A stretch of DNA of 36,466 bases. It comes from Candidatus Hydrogenedentota bacterium. Its GTDB lineage: Bacteria > Hydrogenedentota > Hydrogenedentia > Hydrogenedentales > CAITNO01. A program made the translations under genes and the position numbers. Shown here in pieces: positions 9,034-16,298 of this stretch; the stretch's first letter is position 1; each line of letters starts with the position of its first letter. The stretch is from assembly GCA_012523015.1 (NCBI GenBank), contig JAAYJI010000145.1, forward strand, positions 1 to 36,466, given 5' to 3'. The notes under the pieces were generated by a model, which was not told the DNA's origin, made no database searches, and was given only the letters and a program-made list of their open reading frames with translations.

Positions 9034-9055
9034 TGTCACATTCCTGTACTGTTTG

Positions 9056-9089
9056 GATAATTAAGCGTATATCCATAACGTTAATTATC
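9056..9089. repeat. 34-base inverted repeat in the leader of the repeat-protein/ABC operon
   Basis: GATAATTAA at 9056-9064 is the exact reverse complement of TTAATTATC at 9081-9089, with a 16-base centre that can partly pair. It lies between a candidate promoter (9097-9125) and the start at 9033, so it could be an operator or a 5'-leader hairpin. Confidence 0.5.
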
Positions 9090-9096
9090 GTCAGAA

Positions 9097-9125
9097 AGTA
9101 TACACGTTCCGGGTATGCAGGAAAA
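9097..9125 (-). promoter_or_regulatory. Candidate promoter for the repeat-protein/ABC operon
   Basis: On the minus strand, TTTTCC (plus 9120-9125) is separated by 17 bases from TATACT (plus 9097-9102), a good -10 with a weak -35. It lies about 65 bases before the ATG at 9033, with the 34-base inverted repeat in between. Confidence 0.45.
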
Positions 9126-9202
9126 AACAGCCTATGTTGCAAAGACTTTTACTGCGGTCTATAGTTCGTTTCCGAGGGATTGTTCTCGACACTTAGACCG
9201 AA

Positions 9203-9243
9203 TATAAAAAAGGCTGCAAGGATTTCATACCCATGCAGCCTTT
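9203..9243 (-). terminator. Intrinsic terminator of the metallophosphoesterase gene
   Basis: AAAGGCTGCA (9209-9218) pairs perfectly with TGCAGCCTTT (9234-9243) around a 15-base loop. On the minus strand the hairpin is followed by TTTTTTATATT. It sits about 40 bases after the stop at 9286 and separates this gene from the operon starting at 9033. Confidence 0.8.
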
Positions 9244-9285
9244 ATTTAGCTCGGTTGCGTGCACTTCTATTTGCACTATTGCCTT

Positions 9286-11109
9286 CTATTTTGTCATCAT
9301 CAGACTGTCGTACACGGTTCCATCTGCTTTGTATACATTAAAGATAAGATGGAAATGGGACACGGTAAAAGCGGTGCAGGTGGCGAAACCGTCGCGATTG
9401 ACCACCTCAGCATAATCGGGGGCAGACCCTGATTCAGGGCGTCCGTCAATAGATACGGAAATCAGATAAATGGTACCGTCTTGCGGGGAGTCGACCACTT
9501 TACCACCGTTCATGGGGTAGGTGCGCAAATAATGATGTACATGGCCGGTCAGTGCAAGATCCACGTGGTATTTGTCGAAGAGGGGCACCCATAATTCTTC
9601 GATTTCAGGATACTCTCTTTCTAAAGCATAAGGCGGGAAATGAAATACAGCAACTTTCCAGCGTGCCTCTTCATTCTCACGGAGTGTTTGCTCTAACCAT
9701 GCAGTCTGAACATCAATTTCTTCAGTCACGTCTAGAGAAACCATAAAAAGATCGCCATAGGTAAAGCTGTAGCTTTGACCGCGAAGCAGACCTTCGGGGC
9801 CATTGTCGGGGTAACGGAGCAGGGTGCGGTACAAGCCGGAACCCAAGCCGTCAATGGCGTCATGATTGCCGATACAGGACATGAGGGGCCGTTCCCTCAA
9901 AAAGGCGGAGAAGAGGCTGAAGGTCATGTCCCAATCTTCGCGGTGCTGACCGGTGCCGACATGATCGCCGGAGATGACGAGGAAGTCTGCTTTGGGATGT
10001 TTTTCCCAAGCGGCCGATAACACAGCGGCACGTTCCGGGCGTCTGTGATTGTCGCTCATCCATAAGAAGGTAATCTCGTCAGATTCTTTCGGGGCGGTGC
10101 GAAATTCAGACACGAGGAGGGCATCCGTTTCGGGATTGCCCTTTCCCAACGCGTAGGCATAGACGGTTCCGGGCTCAAGTCCTTCCAAGGTGGCGGTGTG
10201 CCAAAGGACTCGGGAATCATTCACGATATTGCGGGCATACAATTCAACATAGGAACCCTTGGCTTGGATCCAACTGCCTTCCGTATCATCCTTGACGCGG
10301 TACTGCAGGGCAGAGTCTCTGTCGCCGTCCAGCGACGTGCGCCATTGAATGGTTTGCGTCGTTTGGGGATCATCACTCCAAGTCAACACGGGCAGATCGG
10401 GGAATGCTGTCGCTGCACGGTGGGTTTCACGGAAGACGCCGATAAGTTCGGCTTCACGCGCCCTGCCGCGTATGGTCGGTAGCAGTACCTGACCTTCGAG
10501 CGGCGCAGACACCTCTTCCACTACCAGATCCGGCCAATCCATATAAATAGGAGCGCCTTTGGTGAATAGGAAAGGGTTGTGGGTGAAGGGGACGATGTTG
10601 GATACTTCCGGCTGCACGCCTTGGGTTTGCGCGCCGACACTCACAAAATAGTGGGGGCGATGACGGTCAAATCCATTAACGCCCAGTCCGACACGGCCGG
10701 CGGGGAAGGATTTTTGCCACACTTCATAGGTGTACATTTCATTGCGGGCGCTGAGCGCGGTTTTGAGAAAGCCCTGATCTTCGAGCCAGAAAGGCGGCGT
10801 TTCCTGTTTCGTATCACGCATGACAGAAACCACGACCGGAACATTCACATCAAAGGTCCAGTATTCGGTGCCGAGCAATTGGCGCTGTTCATCGGTCATG
10901 GTGTCCAGAATGGTTTCATTAGTCAGTGCGGCCATGGCTTTCATGTCCCGACCAACCGATAATTTCACGGTCAAGTCATCCATAACAGCCGCCACTGCGG
11001 GCACTTCAGCGACGGCGGAGATCGTGGCGCTCAGCATGGCCACCACTAAACAGATCCCCCAAAACAGCTGCGATTGGAGGGGTGGGCGCGTTCCTTTAGA
11101 TTTCATCAT
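9286..11109 (-). CDS. Secreted metallophosphoesterase, purple-acid-phosphatase-like
   Basis: A 607-residue protein with a signal peptide (FWGICLVVAMLSATISAVAEVPA). A middle beta-sandwich part (WRTSLDGDRDSALQYRV ... ATLEGLEPGTVYAYALG) resembles the fibronectin-like N-terminal domain of purple acid phosphatases. The catalytic calcineurin-like domain carries all metal motifs in order: SDNHR (about residue 350), SGDHVG (about 380), GNHD (about 415), VFHFPPY (about 490) and GHVHHY (about 523). The family hydrolyses phosphomonoesters, phosphodiesters or nucleotides with two metal ions; the substrate here is unknown. AAAGGA lies 6 bases before the ATG. It is a single-gene unit with its own terminator, probably periplasmic or surface-exposed, perhaps for phosphate scavenging. 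Confidence 0.87.
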   Translation of the reverse strand: MMKSKGTRPPLQSQLFWGICLVVAMLSATISAVAEVPAVAAVMDDLTVKLSVGRDMKAMAALTNETILDTMTDEQRQLLGTEYWTFDVNVPVVVSVMRDTKQETPPFWLEDQGFLKTALSARNEMYTYEVWQKSFPAGRVGLGVNGFDRHRPHYFVSVGAQTQGVQPEVSNIVPFTHNPFLFTKGAPIYMDWPDLVVEEVSAPLEGQVLLPTIRGRAREAELIGVFRETHRAATAFPDLPVLTWSDDPQTTQTIQWRTSLDGDRDSALQYRVKDDTEGSWIQAKGSYVELYARNIVNDSRVLWHTATLEGLEPGTVYAYALGKGNPETDALLVSEFRTAPKESDEITFLWMSDNHRRPERAAVLSAAWEKHPKADFLVISGDHVGTGQHREDWDMTFSLFSAFLRERPLMSCIGNHDAIDGLGSGLYRTLLRYPDNGPEGLLRGQSYSFTYGDLFMVSLDVTEEIDVQTAWLEQTLRENEEARWKVAVFHFPPYALEREYPEIEELWVPLFDKYHVDLALTGHVHHYLRTYPMNGGKVVDSPQDGTIYLISVSIDGRPESGSAPDYAEVVNRDGFATCTAFTVSHFHLIFNVYKADGTVYDSLMMTK

Positions 11110-11640
11110 AATCGTTCCTTTATTAACAGACCCAATTCCTAAAAGATCGAGGTACGATCTTCAAGCAGCGTCTGTCCATTCAAAATAATGGTGTTTTTAC
11201 AAGGGTAACATGCGCTTTCGATTCATAAAGGAAGAACCAAAGGGCTCTATCAACATTAAAATTGAGTGTACAGGATTTTGTAACAATCGATCAAAAAAAG
11301 CGATTAACTTCGTTGCGGCTGGTTGAGGAATGCCACGTCGAAGACTATTTACAAAATACTTGTGACAAAAGTCCTGGTCGATTGTAAAATAGCTAGACTT
11401 TGATGATACGAAACAATTGAATCTCCTTAGACTTTCAGCCCCTAGAGGTGTCGGCAATCTTTTTATCCTGCCCCCTTTTTCCATAAAAATATGGTACAGT
11501 TGGGTTGGGAATAGATGGCGGCAAAAAAAGTTGAATTTATGACTTGTCAACCAGAAACGGTAACAAACACGTTTTATAGGTGAAAGTTGAAAAAAAAAAT
11601 AACCTGACGGAATGTTTTCTCCCCGGCAGTTGTTATTTAC

Positions 11641-11664
11641 AATAGAACACACAATAGAACACAC
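11641..11664. repeat. 12-base tandem repeat, two copies
   Basis: AATAGAACACAC occurs twice back to back (11641-11652 and 11653-11664). It is non-coding, with no associated gene or motif that I recognise. Confidence 0.75.
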
Positions 11665-11773
11665 AATTGAATCCTCCCCATTTAGAGTTTTTAAGTTGGC
11701 CTTTTGACTCGCCCTGTACATTATGTGCAGGTTTGAGAGGTCCTGAGTCGGAAGAACTCTGAATCAGGTAAAT

Positions 11774-11847
11774 GCGGAACCATGGCAGGTATCCCCTCCC
11801 CCACTTCCTCCCCTCCCCTTCCCCTACCATGGTTCCGCTCGTTTTTT
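11774..11847. other. 12-bp stem hairpin with a G-quadruplex-type loop and trailing T-run
   Basis: GCGGAACCATGG (11774-11785) is the exact reverse complement of CCATGGTTCCGC (11827-11838). The 41-base loop is almost pure pyrimidine on the plus strand. On the minus strand it reads as five runs of four or more G separated by 1-7 bases, matching the usual G-quadruplex pattern. On the plus strand the stem is followed by TCGTTTTTT (to 11847), as in an intrinsic terminator, but no plus-strand gene precedes it. It may end a non-coding transcript or form a DNA structure. Confidence 0.6.
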
Positions 11848-12030
11848 ATCTATAAGTTTCATGTGAAGTGGACTAGATTCGCCACTCCGTGATAGGATTT
11901 ACAGCAATCGTTACTGTCGCCCGTCTCTATCCGGGATGGAAGCAGACTTTAGCCGCGGCAGCGACTCCAAAATAGTATCGGGTCGGACTTTGTCTCGTAC
12001 GAAGCTTCGACGGGGAAAATAAGTACCGCT

Positions 12031-14349
12031 GTGAAATCTTTTCTTCAGACGCCGCATCAACGTTTTTCGCCGGTACCGCTTTTTTTTGCGGCGCTCCTTT
12101 TTATTTTGTGCAGCCCGGTATTCTGGATTAACGTCGAATCCCGCGACAGCACGAGTACCACCCTGTCCGGCGAAAATCAACGACTCGTTCGTGAAGTTTA
12201 TCCCCGCCTGAGTTATGGCTATGAGCGGCTTGCGAAGGGGGATTTGCCTTTATGGAATAATGAGCAGCTCTGCGGTATCCCATTTTTCGCCGATCCTCGT
12301 AATGCACTGGCACAACCTTTAAACTTGCTCTTTTTGTTTTTCGAGTCTTCCCGTGCCATGGTACTGCATGCCTTTATTGCCCTGTCCTTGATGGGTTTTT
12401 TCTTTACGCTCTATTTGCGGTCCATGGGACTCCGCTATGTTTCGGCAGCATTGGGCGGCGTAACCTATATGTGCTGCGGCGCGACTACCTCGGTCATGTC
12501 CCATTCTGCCTATGTACCCGCCTTGGTTTGGCTGCCTCTTTTGTGTTTGTTGATCCGAGAGTATACGTTGCATCAACCACGGCCCGCTCTTATTTGGTGG
12601 GGAAGTCTTATCAGCGCCTTTATCGGATTGTCCGGATCTTTTTTAATCAATGTGACAGCGCTGAGTCTTGCCTACGGTTTAGGGCTAACGGCGTTGCTCT
12701 TTGGTCATCCCGACACGGAAGAGACCGACTCAAAGCCCAAGCGTTATCTCTGGGCACGTCTGCGCGGTTTATTTATCATGGCCTTTTTAGGGCTTCTCTT
12801 GACCGCTGTGCAATGGGTGCCCACCTTCGTGTGGATCAGAGATTTAGCAGAACCCCTTCATTTTTTGACCCGTTTCGATCTGGCTTCCGAGATCCCTTTT
12901 AACGTGAAAGGTTTTTTGGCGCAATTGTTGGAAGCCCACAGTGAACGAGGCGTGCCCATTGCTTATTTTGGCATGGGCGCACTGCTCTTGGCGCCGATCG
13001 CCTTTTTTCATGGGGTGCAGCGATGGGAACGGTTTTTCTTCTTCGGTATCCCTGTCGGTGTCTGGCTGCTAATCTTTATTTGGGGTACGGCAGACCGGCC
13101 CGCCCCGGGATTCGTCTCCGCATTGGCGTATCCCGCCGCTTTTGCCGGTTGTGTGTTGACCGCGCTGGGGGCGGATCGTCTGTTCATGCCGCGGCGACGC
13201 GATTTCACCCCGCGATTATGGGCGCCCCTTCTGTTAGTGCTCTTATTGATCGGCATTCTTTTTATATTGGCACCGGCACACATGCGGGGTCGTATCTTGC
13301 CTGTACCGGGCGCGGTACTCTTCTTCGCCCTCTTTAGGCGCAATTGGGCGGCCGCCTTGAGCGGCATGCTCTTGTTGTGTTTCCAGTTTGTCGATCTCAA
13401 CACGACCATGGTTCATTATCAGATTCATCCTTTTTTTGTGCCGTCCACAGCGCGCGCATTGGACGACGCCCTTGCAAACCGTCTTCATGAAACAACCTTG
13501 GACGATCGGTGTATGGTTTTTCCCCTCAGCGGCTCTCCACGCTTGCATCCCAATATGGGTATGCTCGCACACTTGTCCATGATCAATGCGCTGGGCTTGC
13601 CGCTGACAAAAGAGCAGCAACTCTGGCAAGCCGTTCTGGACAGCAGCGACTTGTCCGCAACAAAAGCTTCCCTTGCCGGATTGTTAAATGTCATGGCTGT
13701 TCGATCTGTTGCCGTAATCGGAGAGCGGGACTCCATCCAAAAAGCGCTGCCCATCACCAGGCTCCGGCCCCGAGGAGTCTACGGCGATATTCATGTCTTT
13801 GCGAATGAAGATGTATTGCCCCGTATCAGTTGGGCGCAGTCGTGGCAACTTGCGTTGGACGGCAACGCTGCGCTTGAGGTCATGGGCGCGCCGGAATTCA
13901 ACAGCCGGCAAAAATGTGTTATCGTACCCGCTGATACAGCGCTCAGCCATCTTGTGCAAGTGCTTCCGGAGCGGATGCCCCTCGCCGACGGAGCCGCGAC
14001 AGGATCTGCATCCCGTCCCGAACTGCGCTTGGTGGCGGATCAGCCGGAAAAGGTATCTATGACCGTGGAAACGCGGGAATCGGGTATTTTGGTGTTGAGT
14101 GATTCCTACGCTCGAGGATGGCGCGCCTACGTGGACGGGAAATCAGTGCCGGTCTTGCGGGTCAACGGATTGTTTCGCGGCATTGCTTTATCGGCGGGCA
14201 AACATGAAGTCAGTTTTTATTACATCCCCTTAGCTTTTTATATCGGTGTGATCTTTTCTCTTTTGGGTTTATTCCTTTTGGTGGTTTTGGGAATACGCAG
14301 CTTTTTGACACGTCCATTCGCCCTTCCTTTCGATGTGAAAAAAGTTTAG
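12031..14349 (+). CDS. YfhO-family polytopic membrane protein (GT-C-like)
   Basis: A 772-residue membrane protein with about a dozen hydrophobic segments, a large extracytoplasmic domain from about residue 470, and a final helix near 730-755. YfhO proteins resemble GT-C glycosyltransferases; Bacillus YfhO is implicated in glycosylation of lipoteichoic acid. Hallmarks are LPLWNNEQLCGIPFFADPRNALAQPLNLLF after the first helix and, near the end, LVLSDSYARGWRAYVDGK and VNGLFRGIALSAGKHEVSFYY. The start is a GTG at 12031 with only a weak GGGGA 14 bases upstream, so the true start is less certain. It is a single plus-strand gene with no glycan genes adjacent. A role in glycosylating an envelope polymer from a lipid-linked donor is inferred from the family. 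Confidence 0.85.
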   Translation: MKSFLQTPHQRFSPVPLFFAALLFILCSPVFWINVESRDSTSTTLSGENQRLVREVYPRLSYGYERLAKGDLPLWNNEQLCGIPFFADPRNALAQPLNLLFLFFESSRAMVLHAFIALSLMGFFFTLYLRSMGLRYVSAALGGVTYMCCGATTSVMSHSAYVPALVWLPLLCLLIREYTLHQPRPALIWWGSLISAFIGLSGSFLINVTALSLAYGLGLTALLFGHPDTEETDSKPKRYLWARLRGLFIMAFLGLLLTAVQWVPTFVWIRDLAEPLHFLTRFDLASEIPFNVKGFLAQLLEAHSERGVPIAYFGMGALLLAPIAFFHGVQRWERFFFFGIPVGVWLLIFIWGTADRPAPGFVSALAYPAAFAGCVLTALGADRLFMPRRRDFTPRLWAPLLLVLLLIGILFILAPAHMRGRILPVPGAVLFFALFRRNWAAALSGMLLLCFQFVDLNTTMVHYQIHPFFVPSTARALDDALANRLHETTLDDRCMVFPLSGSPRLHPNMGMLAHLSMINALGLPLTKEQQLWQAVLDSSDLSATKASLAGLLNVMAVRSVAVIGERDSIQKALPITRLRPRGVYGDIHVFANEDVLPRISWAQSWQLALDGNAALEVMGAPEFNSRQKCVIVPADTALSHLVQVLPERMPLADGAATGSASRPELRLVADQPEKVSMTVETRESGILVLSDSYARGWRAYVDGKSVPVLRVNGLFRGIALSAGKHEVSFYYIPLAFYIGVIFSLLGLFLLVVLGIRSFLTRPFALPFDVKKV

Positions 14350-14368
14350 GACTGCCCACGCCCTATTT

Positions 14369-14391
14369 TCTCTTGTCTTGAAGAGACTTTT
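14369..14391 (+). terminator. Weak terminator after the YfhO-family gene
   Basis: TCTCTT (14369-14374) pairs with AAGAGA (14381-14386), with a 6-base loop, followed by CTTTT. It lies about 20 bases after the stop at 14349. The short AU-rich stem makes it a weak call. Confidence 0.35.
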
Positions 14392-14605
14392 CCGAGGTAA
14401 AAAGCAGAGAATGCGTGTCGATCTCTAAAAATAATATTGCGGAAAACTTATCGTTGCGGATGATGACTTATGGGTATATGTTATAACCATATGTAATAAA
14501 GGGATTTAACGGTGTGAATACTGAAGCGACGCGAAACGGCTAGGGATCGGAAAAATAGAGCGATGGCAGCGGGCACTTTTTCCTGAAACTTTATGCCTTC
14601 TTAAC

Positions 14606-14621
14606 GTATACTACTTATAAT
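14606..14621 (+). promoter_or_regulatory. Candidate -10 region for the leader RNA/secretin operon
   Basis: GTATACTACTTATAAT ends in a perfect TATAAT (14616-14621), a few bases before the first folded RNA module. No good -35 is present at 16-18 bases. The 15-base core GTATACTACTTATAA recurs with one change upstream of the rnf operon (18928-18942), in the same register to the -10. Confidence 0.4.
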
Positions 14622-14629
14622 ATAGTGTA

Positions 14630-14713
14630 GCGAAAATACAGATTTTCGCAGGTAGAAACAAAGAGCCTCCTTGTTGGTATACTATAGGAGTGCCGATGAT
14701 CGGCAGTTTTTTT
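14630..14713 (+). ncRNA. Candidate structured leader RNA, module 1 (hairpins, possible pseudoknot, terminator)
   Basis: Module 1 begins with a perfect 8-bp hairpin, GCGAAAAT (14630-14637) with ATTTTCGC (14642-14649), loop ACAG. A second hairpin pairs AACAA (14657-14661) with TTGTT (14671-14675). Its loop AGAGCCTCC can pair through CTCC (14667-14670) with GGAG (14687-14690) to make a pseudoknot. A terminator hairpin follows at once. The arrangement of aptamer-like fold, pseudoknot and terminator upstream of an operon is that of a riboswitch or attenuator, or of a short terminated sRNA. I do not recognise a known class. Confidence 0.5.
14691..14713 (+). terminator. Intrinsic terminator inside the leader
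   Basis: TGCCGA (14691-14696) and TCGGCA (14700-14705) form a 6-bp GC-rich stem with loop TGA, followed by G and seven T (14707-14713). It lies about 108 bases before the first gene of the operon, so it would end a short RNA or attenuate the operon. Confidence 0.7.
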
Positions 14714-14728
14714 AAGGATAATTTGATG

Positions 14729-14808
14729 CGGTCGATACGAGCTTTAGGGGGTGTCTGTAAGCTTGGCTGTTACGGGCAACCGAAAACAGCCGGGGATAGT
14801 GTCGACCG
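14729..14808 (+). ncRNA. Candidate structured leader RNA, module 2 (three-way junction)
   Basis: Closing stem P1 pairs 14729-14738 (CGGTCGATAC) with 14799-14808 (GTGTCGACCG), 10 bp with one G-U. Inside, P2 pairs AGCTT (14740-14744) with AAGCT (14759-14763) around a G-rich 14-base loop. P3 pairs GGCTGTT (14765-14771) with AACAGCC (14785-14791) and continues through an A/AA internal loop into CGG-GCAA-CCG, a GNRA tetraloop. GGGGATA joins P3 to P1. The structure ends 12 bases before the first ATG, next to the GGGGAG ribosome-binding site at 14813-14818, so it could control translation. No known riboswitch class was recognised. Confidence 0.55.
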
Positions 14809-14820
14809 AATCGGGGAGTA

Positions 14821-15243
14821 ATGATGTTACAAACACGGTATAGCCTGGTTTTTTCCCGTGGCTTGCTGGTGCAAATCGTGCTATTGGTTGCGTTTGCTGC
14901 CTCCGCTGTGGCAGAATCTATGTCAGTGCCTCCGGAAGCAGTGGACGAGCAAAAGATTTTTTGGGGCAGTGCTAATAAATTTGAGAAACCCGGGTCAGTT
15001 GATTATTTTGTCTTGGTTTCAGCTACGGAAGAATATAAGGTTGCCCAAAAAGCCGAAAAAGACTCGGCCAAGTATTGGATTCACATCAACAAGGCCAATG
15101 AAATGGCTGTGAAAGCGATTGGCGAAGTTGGCGGTGAAACAGACTATGATCTTATTGTCTGGAAAGGGTACCTGGAGGGTTTGGAACCGTCCATTGCTAC
15201 GGATGATATTACCGACTTGGTTCTAACCAAATTATCCCATTAG
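14821..15243 (+). CDS. Short periplasmic protein, Skp/OmpH-like C-terminus
   Basis: A 140-residue protein with a signal peptide (LLVQIVLLVAFAASAVAE). The C-terminal half, VKAIGEVGGETDYDLIVWKG ... ATDDITDLVLTKL, resembles the end of Skp/OmpH periplasmic chaperones (AI-x-EVA-x-E-x-GYDLV ... DIT-x-x-V-x-x-L). The preceding DYFVLVSATEEYKVAQKAEKDSAKYW could match the first strand and helix. If so, most of the long coiled-coil arms are missing, since Skp is usually about 160-180 residues. Skp holds unfolded outer-membrane proteins. First place in an operon with two secretins fits such a role, but the assignment rests on a short motif. GGGGAG lies only 2 bases from the first ATG and 5 from the second, so the start may be 14824. 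Confidence 0.6.
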   Translation: MMLQTRYSLVFSRGLLVQIVLLVAFAASAVAESMSVPPEAVDEQKIFWGSANKFEKPGSVDYFVLVSATEEYKVAQKAEKDSAKYWIHINKANEMAVKAIGEVGGETDYDLIVWKGYLEGLEPSIATDDITDLVLTKLSH

Positions 15244-15257
15244 GAAACTCTTTTCGC

Positions 15258-16277
15258 ATGACAGCACGATGTTCTCTTTTCCCTGCAATGCAGAGGGCGT
15301 ATTTTTTTAGGATAAGGCGTTGCTTTGTCGCGCTGCTCTTTGGCTTTATGTTGGGACTGATCCCATTGCCCGCCCGTGCCGATACCCTTTCGTTGAGCAG
15401 CGATGCGTCTTATATGACTTCTCCCGCCGGTGCCTCCCGTGAACTGAGCGCGGCTAAGCGTATGATGAAAGCAGGTGAGTATTCCACCGCCATTCCCCGG
15501 CTCACGCAGATTATCAGCAAGTACCCGGGGTCGAGTGCAGGCGTGGAAGCCCGCTACCATCTCGGCGATGCGTATTTTAATCTGGGCGCTTATTCTGATG
15601 CCCTCCGCTGTATTCAAGAATATTTGGATCTTGCGCCGCAAGGTGACTATGTGGAAAGCAGTCAGGCGCTGATCGGGAAAATGACCGATACAGCGGCACA
15701 GGCGACGCCGACCGAACAAGAAGCACAGATAGCCGCCTTGGAAGCTGCCATAGCGGAGGAACCGGATAATATGGTACCGCGCTTGGAGCTGGCAGAATTA
15801 TTATGGTCCCTTGGCAGCTACCAAGAAGCCGGAGCCGTCTATACCGAACTCTTGCGGCGTTGGCCGAAATTAGAATCAGATGTCGTGGTACGGCAGCGGA
15901 TACAGCGGGATGAAACGGGTCAGTTGGTGGTGTTGACTCCCGAAGAGGTGGAGCGCCAATATCGGGAAGCGGAACCGTTGAAGATTTATAATGTCTCCTC
16001 TTTCCGCAGCGGACGATTTGAGACATGGCCCGCCACCGCGTCGGAGCGTTATTATAATGTGACCGGTCAGGCGGTCAACCAAGGTACCCGTCCTTTGAAT
16101 GACGTGCGCGTTGTTGTTACCATTTATGGTTTGGGACAAATGGTCTTCGATACAAAGACCGTTGTGCTGGGATCCTTGCGCCCCGGTGAAGTCCGCGCTT
16201 TTAGTGCACAATTTAGTTCCTTTGATAATATTTATAATATTTCCCGCCATGAGTGTGTGGGAAGTTTTCAACGCTAA
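15258..16277 (+). CDS. Secreted TPR protein with C-terminal FxLYD-like domain
   Basis: A 339-residue protein with a signal peptide (RRCFVALLFGFMLGLIPLPARA) after a longish N-terminus; Met11 (15288) is an alternative start. At about residues 60-130 there are TPR helices of the BamD/YbgF type (AKRMMKAGEYSTAIPRLTQ ... ARYHLGDAYFNLGAYSDALR), with another TPR pair at about 160-200 (RLELAELLWSLGSYQEAGAVY). From about residue 260 comes a small beta-sandwich (YYNVTGQAVNQGTRPLNDVRV ... LGSLRPGEVRAFSAQF) like the FxLYD domain. TPR proteins of this kind act as periplasmic assembly factors or pilotins. It lies 14 bases after the Skp-like gene and 21 before a secretin. AGGAAA lies about 10 bases before the ATG. 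Confidence 0.78.
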   Translation: MTARCSLFPAMQRAYFFRIRRCFVALLFGFMLGLIPLPARADTLSLSSDASYMTSPAGASRELSAAKRMMKAGEYSTAIPRLTQIISKYPGSSAGVEARYHLGDAYFNLGAYSDALRCIQEYLDLAPQGDYVESSQALIGKMTDTAAQATPTEQEAQIAALEAAIAEEPDNMVPRLELAELLWSLGSYQEAGAVYTELLRRWPKLESDVVVRQRIQRDETGQLVVLTPEEVERQYREAEPLKIYNVSSFRSGRFETWPATASERYYNVTGQAVNQGTRPLNDVRVVVTIYGLGQMVFDTKTVVLGSLRPGEVRAFSAQFSSFDNIYNISRHECVGSFQR

Positions 16278-16298
16278 GCAAAATAACTTGGGTTTAAC

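Larger units (their letters stand above)
11110..12030. other. Long non-coding region between divergent genes
   Basis: This 921-base stretch separates the divergently transcribed phosphoesterase and YfhO-family genes. An open frame of 174 codons on the minus strand (11197-11721) has an unnatural composition with no domain, signal peptide or ribosome-binding site, so I do not call it. The region is AT-rich in its first part and contains a 12-base tandem repeat at 11641-11664 and a prominent hairpin at 11774-11838. No tRNA or known riboswitch was recognised. Confidence 0.6.
14350..14820. other. Non-coding region carrying the leader of the secretin operon
   Basis: No gene is visible in these 471 bases. 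The first 250 hold a weak terminator for the YfhO-family gene and a TATAAT box. The last 200 hold two folded RNA modules (14630-14713 and 14729-14808) directly before the operon start at 14821, listed separately. Confidence 0.65.

Noticed and set aside
11197-11721. 174-codon minus-strand open frame
   Set aside because: No signal peptide, domain or ribosome-binding site; composition is typical of translated AT-rich non-coding DNA, and it includes the 12-base tandem repeat.
14630-14713. Cyclic di-GMP (GEMM) riboswitch
   Set aside because: Some letters look similar (CAAAG, CCTCC, GCCGATG), but the GEMM core around GGGCAAACC and the tetraloop-receptor layout are missing.
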